NCBI GenBank assembly: GCA_963712435.1
Contig: CAVQIB010000012.1
Location: 1 to 64,000, forward strand
Reading direction: 5' to 3'
Source of the DNA: Rhodoplanes sp963712435
Lineage (GTDB): Bacteria; Pseudomonadota; Alphaproteobacteria; Rhizobiales; Xanthobacteraceae
DNA length: 64,000 bases
Positions 17,030 to 25,100 of this stretch are shown one piece after another; the first letter of the stretch is position 1; each line of letters begins with the position of its first letter. The notes beneath the pieces were generated by a model. The model saw nothing but the letters and a program-made list of their open reading frames with translations. It did not search any database and was not told the DNA's origin. A program made the position numbers and the translations under genes.

Positions 17030-18010
17030 TCACGCCTGGAGCGAGCGGCGCACCGTGTCGGCGATGCGCTCGACGCTGGGCAGGATCATGTCCTCGAGCG
17101 TGTCGGCGGCCGGCAGCGGCACATGCGGCGTGGTGATCCGCACCGGCGGGCCGTCGAGATCGTAGAAGGCCTCCTCGGCGGCGATCGACACGATCTCCGC
17201 GCCCCAGCCGCATAGCCGCGGATTCTCCTCGACGGTGAACAGGCGGTGCGTGCGCCCGAGCGAGCCGAGAATGGTCCGCATGTCGAGCGGGACGAGCGAG
17301 CGCACATCCACCACCTCGCAATCGATGCCGTGCTCGGCCTTCAGCCGGTCCGCCGCCTCGATCGCGCGCGGCACCATCATGGCGAGCGCGAGAATGGTCG
17401 CGTCCTTGCCCGGCCGGACGATGCGCGCGGTTCCGAGCGTATCGACGATCTCGCCGTCCGGCACCTCGCCCTTCACGGCATAGAGCGTCTTGTGCTCGAA
17501 GAAGATCACCGGATCGGGATCGCGCACCGCGGCCGCGAGCAGCCCGATCACGTCGCGCGGGTTCGACGGCGCGACCACTTTGAGGCCGGGAATCATCATG
17601 CACCAGTTCTCGACGCTCTGCGAATGCTGGGCGCCGAAGCGCGAGCCCGCGCCGTTGCCGGTGCGCACCACCAGCGGGACTTGCACCTGCCCGTTGGTCA
17701 TGTAGCGGGTCTTGGGAAACTCGTTGGCGATGTAGTCGAAGCAGACCGCGATGAAATCGGAGAACATGATTTCGGCGATCGGCTTGAGGCCGGTCATGGC
17801 CGCGCCCATCGCCGCGCCGAGGATCGCTTGTTCGGAGATCGGGCAGTCGCGCACGCGATTGGGACCGAACTGTTCGAGCAGCCCGACCGTCGCCTTGAAC
17901 ACGCCGCCGGGCTTCGCCACGTCCTCGCCAAAGAAGATCACGTCGGGATCGCGCGCCATTTCCTGGGCGATGCCGCGGGCGACCGCCTCGCGATAAGTCA
18001 GTTCCGCCAT
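17030..18010 (-). CDS. Thiamine-diphosphate dehydrogenase E1, beta subunit
   Basis: With the alpha subunit this decarboxylates a 2-oxo acid (pyruvate or acetoin class). The 326-residue chain has the transketolase pyrimidine-binding fold (~5-175): FFGEDVAKPGGVF contains the Glu that activates thiamine diphosphate, and NGAGSRFGAQHSQSVE is strongly conserved. The C-terminal transketolase domain (~195-315) includes CEVVDVRSLVPLDMRTIL and VEENPRLCGWGAEI. Its ATG overlaps the alpha stop by 13 bases, indicating tight coupling. Whether the substrate is pyruvate or acetoin is undecided. Confidence 0.88.
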   Translation of the reverse strand: MAELTYREAVARGIAQEMARDPDVIFFGEDVAKPGGVFKATVGLLEQFGPNRVRDCPISEQAILGAAMGAAMTGLKPIAEIMFSDFIAVCFDYIANEFPKTRYMTNGQVQVPLVVRTGNGAGSRFGAQHSQSVENWCMMIPGLKVVAPSNPRDVIGLLAAAVRDPDPVIFFEHKTLYAVKGEVPDGEIVDTLGTARIVRPGKDATILALAMMVPRAIEAADRLKAEHGIDCEVVDVRSLVPLDMRTILGSLGRTHRLFTVEENPRLCGWGAEIVSIAAEEAFYDLDGPPVRITTPHVPLPAADTLEDMILPSVERIADTVRRSLQA

Positions 18011-19032
18011 GCCCAGCCTCCATCGGCATAGACGTCGGTGAACAGGATGTCGGGATCGGGCGGCGGCGCCGCCTTGCAGCTTTCGACCGCCGTGTCGACC
18101 ATGCGCTTGACCTCATCGTCGATCCGCAGGATCGCCTGCTCGCCGATGCCGAACTGCTTCAGGCGGGCGCGGTAGAGCGGCAGCGGATCGTGCTCCTTCC
18201 ATGTCTCGAGCTCGCCTTCGGGCCGGTACTTGGCTGGATCGGCGCGCGAATGGCCGCTGTGACGATAGGTCAGGCACTCGATCAGCGACGGGCCGTCGCC
18301 GGCGCGGGCACGCGCGAACGCCGCCTGCGCGGTGCGATAGACGATGTCGGCGTCGTTGCCGTCGATCACGATGCGCTCGAGGTTGTACGCCGCGGCGCGG
18401 TCGGCCGCGGGATGCTTGACCGCGGTCACCTCGGCGATCGGCGTATATTCCATGTAGAGATTGTTTTCGCACACGAAGACGACGGGCAGCTTCCACACGA
18501 CGGCGAAGTTCAGCGCCTCGTGGAACGCGCCGATATTGGTCGTGCCGTCGCCGAAGAAACAGACCGACACGTCGTCCTGCCCCTTGTACTGCGCGCGCAG
18601 CGCCGCCCCGCAGGCGATCGGCAGATGCGCGCCGATGATGGCGTAGGAGCCCATCACGCCATGCTCGACCGAGGTCAGGTGCATCGACCCGCCCTTGCCG
18701 CGCATCAGCCCGTTGTCGCGCTGCATCAGTTCGCCCAGCACCTTCTCCACGGCGACGCCGCGTGCGAGCGTGTGCGCGTGCCCGCGATAGGTGCAAAAGC
18801 TCAGGTCGCCCGGACGCATCGCCGCGGCGAAGCCCGCCGCGATCGCCTCCTGGCCGAGCGAGAGATGGCTCGTGCCCTTGACCAGATTCTGCAGAAACAG
18901 CTCGTAGGCCTTCTGCTCCGCCTCGCGGATGACGCGCTGCGTGCGATACATCTGCAGCCGCGTGTCCTCGCCGATATCGTCGTTCACGCCCGCAGGCTCG
19001 GGAGAAGCTGGGGATGCGGGCTTCTTGGCCAT
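17998..19032 (-). CDS. Thiamine-diphosphate dehydrogenase E1, alpha subunit
   Basis: This is the thiamine-diphosphate-binding half of E1. The cofactor motif GDG-(x)n-N is FFGDGTTNIGAFHEALNFA (~170-190), with VFVCENNLYMEYTP following. RHSGHSRADPAKYRP is the conserved loop near the active site. Residues ~30-330 cover the E1_dh domain and the length (344) is normal. The first gene of the E1-alpha, E1-beta, E2 group; no lipoamide dehydrogenase (E3) is nearby, so E3 must be encoded elsewhere. The absence of the usual E3 partner suggests a secondary complex such as an acetoin-type one. Confidence 0.88.
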   Translation of the reverse strand: MAKKPASPASPEPAGVNDDIGEDTRLQMYRTQRVIREAEQKAYELFLQNLVKGTSHLSLGQEAIAAGFAAAMRPGDLSFCTYRGHAHTLARGVAVEKVLGELMQRDNGLMRGKGGSMHLTSVEHGVMGSYAIIGAHLPIACGAALRAQYKGQDDVSVCFFGDGTTNIGAFHEALNFAVVWKLPVVFVCENNLYMEYTPIAEVTAVKHPAADRAAAYNLERIVIDGNDADIVYRTAQAAFARARAGDGPSLIECLTYRHSGHSRADPAKYRPEGELETWKEHDPLPLYRARLKQFGIGEQAILRIDDEVKRMVDTAVESCKAAPPPDPDILFTDVYADGGWAWRN

Positions 19033-19305
19033 GTGAACCTCGGGGGTCGCAAGCTCGAACGCGGGCGGCGGGCGCGGCCGACCTTCGTATCAGGCTTGGC
19101 GGAGCCGGTTTGTCAACCGCGCGGCGGGCGGCGCCACCGCCCGTGGCGCAGGTGCATACAGCCCGATTACATAAGCATTTCCGCCCGCTTGGAAACGGGT
19201 GTTCCGGCAAGCGCGCGACGCCGCCATAGGGTGGGAGCCGGTCGCGGTCGAGCGCACGGATTTTCCGGTCCGCGCGCTTGCGCGCGCGACCCGCGCCCCG
19301 CGCCG

Positions 19306-20146
19306 TCAGCGTTCTCCTGAAAGCGCGCTTTCGTGCCAGCGGCGGAGCAAAAGGTGGGAGAGAAGCGAGAGCGCCGCGAAGATCGCGACGCCGGCCACCG
19401 ACAGGAGGATCAGCGCTGCGAACATGCGGGGGATGTCGAGCCGATATCCCGAATTCGGCGATGCGGTAGGCGAGCCCGGAGCCGGCGCCGGCCGAGCCGG
19501 CGGCGATCTCGGCGACCACCGCGCCGATCAGCGACAGGCCGCCGGCGATCTTCAGGCCGCCGAGCATGTAGGGCAGCGCCGCCGGCAATTTCAGGCGCAG
19601 CAGCATCTGCATGCGCGAAGCGCCGTATAGATCGAACAGGTCGACCAGATTGCGATCGACCGAGCTCAAGCCGAGCGTCGTATTGGCGAGCACCGGGAAG
19701 AAAGCGACGATCCAGGCGCAGGCCAGCACGGCCAGGGGCTGCGGCAGATAGACGAGGAGCAGCGGCGCGATCGCGACCACCGGCGTGACCTGCAGGATCA
19801 CGGCATAGGGATAGAACGAGTACTCCACGAAACGCGACTGGTTGAACACGATCGCGAGCGCCGTGCCGCCGACAAAGGCGAGCAGAAGGCCCTGCAGCGT
19901 CGTGCCGAGCGTGACGAGAAGCGATCCCCACAGCAGCGGCCAGTCGGCGACGAGCGTCTTGGCGATGAGCGTCGGCGCCGGCAGGACGTAGGGCGGGACG
20001 GCGTTCAGCTTGACCACAAATTCCCAGATCGCCACGCCGATCACGAGGGTCGCGGTCGGGAGCACGAGGCGCAGCACGCGTTCGCGCGCCGTCCCGCCGC
20101 TCCCCGCGCGCGCCCGTCCCGGCGATGTCTGCGGCGAAGCTGTCAT
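19306..20146 (-). pseudogene. NitT/TauT-type ABC transporter permease, one frameshift
   Basis: This SsuC/TauC-like inner-membrane permease has about six membrane helices. The start MTASPQTSPG at 20146 overlaps the ATPase stop. The EAA-like loop is DLFDLYGASRMQMLLRLKLP followed by AALPYMLGGLKIAGGLSLIG. At ~19450 the frame shifts after AYRIAE. Removing one base at GAATTC (19451-19456) gives GYRLDIPRMFAALILLSVAG and a normal last helix ending HLLLRRWHESALSGER at 19306, the expected ~280 residues. As written the frame runs on antisense to E1-alpha to 18113, an artefact. A consensus error is more likely than decay because the ATPase is intact. Confidence 0.85.
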
Positions 20147-20973
20147 GCCGCGCCTCCGGCGCTCATGGCCGCGGACAAGGCCATGGCGACCTCACGGCAC
20201 GACTCGGCGTAATCCGGGGAGGTGCGGAAGCTCTCGCCGCGCGGATGGGCCGCCGCGATCGCGAGTTCCGCGAACACGCGGCCTGGCCGCTGCGTCAGCA
20301 CGACGACGCGTTCGGACAGATAAACCGATTCGAACACCGAATGCGTGACGAACACGATCGTCTTTCCGAGCGCCTGCCAGAGTTCGAGCAGATCGTTGTT
20401 GAGCTTGAAGCGGGTGATCTCGTCGAGCGCGGCGAACGGCTCGTCCATCAGCAATATTTCCGGGTCGGTCGCAAGCGCGCGGGCGATCGACACGCGCATC
20501 TTCATGCCGCCCGACAGTTCGCGCGGATAGGCGTCGGCGAAGGCCGCAAGTCCGACACGGTCGAGCAGACCGGCGACGCGTTGCGCGGCCTTGTCGCCGC
20601 TGATCCCTTTCAGCCGCAGCGGCAGCCCGACATTGGCCGCCACCGTCGCCCACGGCATCAGCGTCGGCTCCTGGAACACGAAACCGATGTCCTGAACGGC
20701 CGCGCCGGTGGTCGGTTCGCCGCCCTTGGTCCAGGCGATCGTGCCGTCGCTCGGCCGAGCGAGCCCGGCGATCAGCCGCAAGACCGTCGATTTGCCGCAC
20801 CCGGACGGGCCGAGCAGGGAGACGAACTCGCCGCGCCGGACATCAAGGTCGAAACCCGCGAGCGCGCGCGTCCCGTTCGGAAACGTCTTCTCGATGCCGC
20901 GCAGGCGGATGATGGTCGAAGGTCGGCTCACCTTCGTCTCGAACAATGCGAGCCTCGCACCGGCCGCCCTCAA
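20143..20973 (-). CDS. NitT/TauT-type ABC transporter ATPase
   Basis: This 276-residue ATPase powers uptake through the adjacent permease. Walker A is GPSGCGKST (~57-65), Q-loop FQEPTLMPW, signature LSGGMKMRVSIARAL, Walker B ILLMDEPFAALDE and H-loop VTHSVFESVYLSERV. It overlaps both neighbours by ATGA: the META-domain gene's stop at its 5' end and the permease start at its 3' end. No substrate-binding protein is encoded beside it. SsuB/TauB/NrtD relatives import sulfonates, nitrate, taurine or pyrimidine precursors; the substrate here is unknown. Confidence 0.88.
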   Translation of the reverse strand: MRAAGARLALFETKVSRPSTIIRLRGIEKTFPNGTRALAGFDLDVRRGEFVSLLGPSGCGKSTVLRLIAGLARPSDGTIAWTKGGEPTTGAAVQDIGFVFQEPTLMPWATVAANVGLPLRLKGISGDKAAQRVAGLLDRVGLAAFADAYPRELSGGMKMRVSIARALATDPEILLMDEPFAALDEITRFKLNNDLLELWQALGKTIVFVTHSVFESVYLSERVVVLTQRPGRVFAELAIAAAHPRGESFRTSPDYAESCREVAMALSAAMSAGGAA

Positions 20974-21422
20974 TGGGTGTGCATGCGAAAACGCAGCTCG
21001 GCCGGCGCGCCGGTGAGTATCAGCACATCCTCTTCAACCCGCCAGTTCGTCACTTGCGCCAAGCCGGCCAGAATCCCCTCGTCGGCGCTCGCCTGCTCCG
21101 GCGGACAGGGCCGCTCGGTTTTCGGCCCGATCAGCACGGTGATGGTGTCGGCGACAACCACGAGGCGCGCCTTCATGGTCGCACACCACAGGTCGAGATC
21201 GGCGAGCCCGTTATCGTCGACATCGAGCCGCGGCAGGCGCTTGGTGCCCTTCATCGGCTCGATGTCCATGGTCATCTCGCGGCCGAAGGGAAAAGCCGTC
21301 TGGCCGTAAGCGCCGGCGAGCGCACAGGCGAAGACGGACGCCGCCGCAAACAGTGCGGATGTGGCCAAGCCGAGCCGGCGCCGGGGGCGCAACGGCGGAA
21401 GAGCGATGCAGCGGCGCGTCAT
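20970..21422 (-). CDS. META-domain (HslJ-like) exported protein
   Basis: The 150-residue product has a long basic leader and a hydrophobic export segment (LGLATSALFAAASVFACALA, ~20-40; the Cys could be a lipidation site). A META/HslJ-type domain follows (~75-150), with WCATMKARLVVVADTITVLI, TERPCPPEQASADEGILAGL and RVEEDVLILTGAPAELRF. Start 21422 is chosen because GAGAGAGG precedes it; 21440 is possible. Its TGA overlaps the ABC ATPase ATG. HslJ relatives are outer-membrane or periplasmic stress proteins. A META gene in place of a substrate-binding protein at the head of an ABC import operon is unusual. Confidence 0.65.
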   Translation of the reverse strand: MTRRCIALPPLRPRRRLGLATSALFAAASVFACALAGAYGQTAFPFGREMTMDIEPMKGTKRLPRLDVDDNGLADLDLWCATMKARLVVVADTITVLIGPKTERPCPPEQASADEGILAGLAQVTNWRVEEDVLILTGAPAELRFRMHTH

Positions 21423-21582
21423 GGGGCCTCTCTCAAGCATAATCGTTGTCTCGCCATGTTCTTGCCGGGAGGGCGTGCTTCTGGTCAAGCGTATGTCGTT
21501 GCGGATGCGCCGCCTGCGCGCATAGCGCTCCAAACCAGGCCGTTCCCGCCCGCCCTCGCCGCCTTCGACATGGAGGACATCC

Positions 21583-22797
21583 ATGCGTGTACCCGCTTCG
21601 GTCGCCGTTGCGCTCCTTGCGTTCCTTCTTCCGAGTTCCGAGGCCTGGCCGCAGGCGAACAAAGGCGCCCCCAAGCCGAGCGCGGCCGCGGGGGAAAACG
21701 CTCGTTATGCGATCCTCGAGGGCGGATTGATGAGCGACCTGCCGAGCGACGCGATCTGGCGGGAGACGCGTCAGGGCGGAAAGACGACGTCCGCCGTGCT
21801 CGACGTCTGCTACTCCGTCTCGCCGCTCTCGAAACGCAAGGATCGCTTCGTGATCGCCCTGCGGCCGGAGGGCGACAAGCTCGTCGGGACCGGACAGAGC
21901 GAGCCTGACCGCACCCCGATCGCCGTCAGTCTCCTGCGCAAGCAAAGTGGAACGACATTCGCGCTCGAGGGCACGATCACCCGCGGCTCCAAGGTCGACG
22001 AGGTGACCGCCGACGATCTGAGCGACATGAGCGAGATCGAGTTCCGCGACCAGCAGGTGCGCGAGGAGGAGATCGTCGCCGCGCCGGCGAGTTTCAGCGA
22101 GGTCGCGCCGATCTCGATCGGCGTCCGCGTCGATTCCGATCAACTGCCCGCCCTGGTGAAGGCGTTGCGCGGGCTCAATGTCCGGGTCGACTATGCGAGC
22201 CTGGTGCAGAGCTGCGCCGATCTGCGCGCGGGCAATCAGCTCGTGCGCCTGCAAGCCGATCCGGAACGCGCCTCCGCCCTGCTCGCGCAGCTCAAGGCGA
22301 TGCCGGGCGTGCTCGCGGCCGGCTGGACGCCGGGCCTGTACGGCATCGAACGCGCGGTGCGGATTCCCGCCCAACCCTGGGGAGAGGGAAAAGCGAGCAA
22401 GACGGATCAGCTCGGCGCGCGCATTTCCGCCGTGCTGGCGTCAACGCTCGGAGCGGCCGCTGCGCCGCCGCAATGGGACCCGGTGACCCGCGAGCTCACG
22501 CTGCGATTCAAGCGCCCGGATGCGGCCGCGCGCGGCCTCGACCTGACGGAGACGCTGGAGTTCACTGTCCTGATCGGCCCGGACAAGCCGAACGGCGGCG
22601 ATCATCTGGTGGTGTGGATCGGCGATCCGCAGGTCGAAACGGTCGACGAAGGCGGCGGACCGCGGCTCGCCATCACCGGCGGAGACCACGCAAGCGACGA
22701 GGACGGCGCCGCGGTGGACACCGAAAGCCTGCTGGCGGCGCTTGCCAAGGAACTCAACGGCCAGCGCTGGGACCCCGAGCAGGCGGCCTGGAAGTAG
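21583..22797 (+). CDS. Exported protein of unknown function
   Basis: I do not recognise this 404-residue protein. It has a clear signal peptide (MRVPASVAVALLAFLLPSSE, cleavage near AWPQA). The rest is soluble, with acidic and mixed alpha/beta character; sections of note are SAVLDVCYSVSPLSKRKDRF (~70-90), a central domain ending GVLAAGWTPGLYGIERAV (~235-255), and a C-terminal part with VVWIGDPQVETVDEGGG. Two Cys (DVCYS, QSCADL) may pair. It is transcribed divergently from the META-domain gene with 160 bases between them and convergently with the small membrane protein. Confidence 0.6.
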   Translation: MRVPASVAVALLAFLLPSSEAWPQANKGAPKPSAAAGENARYAILEGGLMSDLPSDAIWRETRQGGKTTSAVLDVCYSVSPLSKRKDRFVIALRPEGDKLVGTGQSEPDRTPIAVSLLRKQSGTTFALEGTITRGSKVDEVTADDLSDMSEIEFRDQQVREEEIVAAPASFSEVAPISIGVRVDSDQLPALVKALRGLNVRVDYASLVQSCADLRAGNQLVRLQADPERASALLAQLKAMPGVLAAGWTPGLYGIERAVRIPAQPWGEGKASKTDQLGARISAVLASTLGAAAAPPQWDPVTRELTLRFKRPDAAARGLDLTETLEFTVLIGPDKPNGGDHLVVWIGDPQVETVDEGGGPRLAITGGDHASDEDGAAVDTESLLAALAKELNGQRWDPEQAAWK

Positions 22798-22839
22798 GCT
22801 CAGGCTTCCGGGGCGGAGCCTCGCTTGCGCGCGCCGGCG

Positions 22840-23040
22840 CTACTGCGCGCCGATGAGATCGATCGCGGCCGACAGCATCATGGAGACGGACAGGGCCACC
22901 GCCGCGCAGAAGGCGACGGCGACATAGGGCTCCCAGGCCGTGCCGACCAGGCGGTGCGGCACGCCGTTGCGCGGCAGGCACATCCAGAACACGACGGCGG
23001 TGATCGCGAGCACGACCGCGCCTATGATCAGCAGAACCAT
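22840..23040 (-). CDS. Small two-helix membrane protein
   Basis: The 66-residue protein has two membrane helices, LLIIGAVVLAITAVVFWMCL (~3-22) and YVAVAFCAAVALSVSMMLSA (~39-58), joined by a short loop (PRNGVPHRLVGTAWEP). It lies 34 bases downstream of dctM on the same strand and may be the last gene of the TRAP operon. I do not recognise its family; an accessory role in the transporter is possible but unproven. Confidence 0.6.
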   Translation of the reverse strand: MVLLIIGAVVLAITAVVFWMCLPRNGVPHRLVGTAWEPYVAVAFCAAVALSVSMMLSAAIDLIGAQ

Positions 23041-23074
23041 CGGTTGCTCCGAAAACCCGGCGTTCGTCCTCGCA

Positions 23075-24403
23075 CTATCGGTAAACGACGCTCGGCAGCC
23101 ACAGGCCGATCTGCGGGAAGGTATAGAGCATCGCCATCGCCACGATGACGAGAAACAGGAACGGCAACACGCCGCGGAAAATGTCGTTGATGTTGACCCA
23201 GCTCGGCGCCACCCCCTTCAAGTAGAAGGGCGCCATCGCCACCGGCGGCGAGAGGAACGAGGTCTGGATGTTCAGGGCGACCAGCAACCCGAAAAACAAC
23301 GGATCGACGTCGAAGGTCTTCAGGAGCGGCAGGAAGATCGGCATGAAGATGATGATGATCTCGGTCCATTCCAGCGGCCAGCCGAGCAAAAAGATGATGA
23401 TCTGCGCGAGGATCATGAAGCCGATCGGCGAAAGGTCGAGCGCGGTGACGAACTTTTCGATCGGCCCGTGCCCGCCGAGATAGGCGAACACCGCGGAAAA
23501 GGTGAACGAGCCGATGAACAGCCAGCACACCATGGCGGTCGTGCGCGCGGTGAGAAACACCGATTCCTTCAGCTTTTCGAGCGTGAGCGCGCGATAGGCG
23601 GCGGCGAGAATGAGCGCGCCGAGCGAGCCCATGGCGGCGGCCTCCGACGGCGTCGCAATCCCGAGAATGATCGAGCCGAGCGCAGCGGCGATCAGGAGCG
23701 CGAGCGGGAGAAACGAGGTCGCCAGCGCAATCAAGACCTGCCCGACCGGGACATTGCGCTCCTCCTCCGGCAGCCGCGGGGCGAGCTTCGGATTGAGCAT
23801 GCTCGAGATCACGATATAGAGCATGTAAAGGCTCGCCAGCATGAGCCCCGGAAAGAACGCGCCGGCATACAGCTTCACCACCGACACGCCGGCGGTCGCG
23901 CCGTACAGGATCAGCATGACGCTCGGCGGAATGAGAATCCCGAGGCATCCGCCGGCGCACACCACCCCGGCCGAGATCTTGACGTCGTAGCCGGCGCGGA
24001 GCATCGCGGGAAAGGCGAGCAGGCCCATCAGGGTTACGACCGCGCCGACAATGCCGGTCGCGGTCGCGAAGATCGCGCAGGTGGCGAGCGTCGCAATCGC
24101 GAGCGCGCCGGGAACGGGGCCGGCGGCGAGCTGCAGCGAGCGGAACAGGCGGTCGAGAATGTTGGCGCGCTCGATCACGTAGCCCATGAACACGAACAAC
24201 GGAATCGAGATCAGCACGTCGTTCGTCATCACCGAATAGGTGCGCTGGACCACGAGCGAGAAGATCAAGTCGCCCATGGCGAAATAGCCGAAGAAGATGC
24301 CGAGCGCCATCAGCGTGAAAGCGATCGGGAAACCGAACATGATGAGGACGACGAATAGGGCGAGCATCAGCACGCCCAGTTCGGGATTGCCGATGCCGAA
24401 CAT
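23075..24403 (-). CDS. dctM: TRAP transporter large permease
   Basis: DctM-type subunits carry the solute pathway of sodium-driven TRAP importers. The 442-residue chain has about 12 membrane helices (for example LGVLMLALFVVLIMFGFPIA near residue 9) and family motifs GCLGILIPPSVMLILYGA and ATPSEAAAMGSLGALI. The start MFGIGNPE at 24403 overlaps the dctQ stop (ATGA); the longer frame to 24961 is the dctQ region in another frame. The last gene of dctP-dctQ-dctM. Confidence 0.92.
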   Translation of the reverse strand: MFGIGNPELGVLMLALFVVLIMFGFPIAFTLMALGIFFGYFAMGDLIFSLVVQRTYSVMTNDVLISIPLFVFMGYVIERANILDRLFRSLQLAAGPVPGALAIATLATCAIFATATGIVGAVVTLMGLLAFPAMLRAGYDVKISAGVVCAGGCLGILIPPSVMLILYGATAGVSVVKLYAGAFFPGLMLASLYMLYIVISSMLNPKLAPRLPEEERNVPVGQVLIALATSFLPLALLIAAALGSIILGIATPSEAAAMGSLGALILAAAYRALTLEKLKESVFLTARTTAMVCWLFIGSFTFSAVFAYLGGHGPIEKFVTALDLSPIGFMILAQIIIFLLGWPLEWTEIIIIFMPIFLPLLKTFDVDPLFFGLLVALNIQTSFLSPPVAMAPFYLKGVAPSWVNINDIFRGVLPFLFLVIVAMAMLYTFPQIGLWLPSVVYR

Positions 24404-25023
24404 CAGATGTCCCCCTTCCGCAGTCCGGTCTCTTCGAGTTCCTTGATGATTTCGAACTTGCCTTCTTCCGCCTGCTTCAGGACGAGCTTGTCCATTTCTT
24501 CGACGTCGTGCAGGCGTCTCGGCCATTCGCCGGTGCGGATGCAGATGACGCAGCGGATCACCTCGACGACGCCCTGCAGCACCATCAGGCAGCCGACGAT
24601 CGGGATCAGCCATTTGAACGGCCAGATGATCGGCCCGTCGGGACTGGCCGCGGAGCGCTCGTTCATCATGTAGGAGAACTTGGCGAAGGTGTAGCCGGCG
24701 TACATGAAGGCGAGCATGCCGGGAAAGAAGAACAAGACGTAAAGCACGAGGTCGGAAATCGCCTGCGTGCGCGGCTTCCACGCGCGATAGAGGAAGTCGC
24801 CGCGCACATGGCCGTTGCGCGCCAACGTGTACGCCCCCGCCATCATGAACAGCGTCCCGTACAGTATGTAAGAGGCGTCGAACGCCCAGGTGGTCGGCGC
24901 GCCGAATACGTAACGCGCGAAAACCTCGTAAGCGGTCGTGAAGGTGAGCACCAGGATGCACCAGCCGAAAGTCTTGCCGACCCAGGTGCTGATGCCGTCA
25001 ACGAAAAGCAAAAAGCGATTCAT
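24403..25023 (-). CDS. dctQ: TRAP transporter small permease
   Basis: DctQ is the four-helix subunit that bridges the binding protein and DctM. The 206-residue sequence has four hydrophobic helices (~15-35, ~50-70, ~88-112, ~135-160), with the typical TTAYEVFARYVFGAPTTWAF after helix one. A ~45-residue charged C-terminal tail (MDKLVLKQAEEGKFEIIKEL) is longer than in many DctQ proteins. It overlaps dctM by ATGA and is separated from dctP by 77 bases holding a strong hairpin. Confidence 0.9.
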   Translation of the reverse strand: MNRFLLFVDGISTWVGKTFGWCILVLTFTTAYEVFARYVFGAPTTWAFDASYILYGTLFMMAGAYTLARNGHVRGDFLYRAWKPRTQAISDLVLYVLFFFPGMLAFMYAGYTFAKFSYMMNERSAASPDGPIIWPFKWLIPIVGCLMVLQGVVEVIRCVICIRTGEWPRRLHDVEEMDKLVLKQAEEGKFEIIKELEETGLRKGDI

Positions 25024-25056
25024 GATCGCCGCCCCGACCTGTGCGGACGCAAAAGC

Positions 25057-25085
25057 GATCTGCGCGGACGACGTCCGCGCAGATC
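25057..25085 (-). terminator. Hairpin between dctP and dctQ
   Basis: GATCTGCGCGGAC-GAC-GTCCGCGCAGATC is a perfect 13-bp stem with a 3-base loop, 16 bases downstream of the dctP stop. On the transcribed strand it is followed by GCTTTTGCG, a weak T-run. It probably acts as a partial terminator or mRNA 3'-end stabiliser, giving more binding protein than permease. Confidence 0.7.
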
Positions 25086-25100
25086 GGGGGTGAGCGTAGG

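Noticed and set aside
18113..20146. Apparent 677-residue fusion of ABC permease with further sequence
   Set aside because: The second half is antisense-like, Arg-rich sequence read out of frame through E1-alpha after the frameshift near 19450.
22940..24358. Long plus-strand frame (472 codons) antisense to dctM
   Set aside because: Extremely Arg/Glu/His/Asp-rich with no family pattern; it is the mirror of membrane-protein codons. dctM on the other strand is clearly real.
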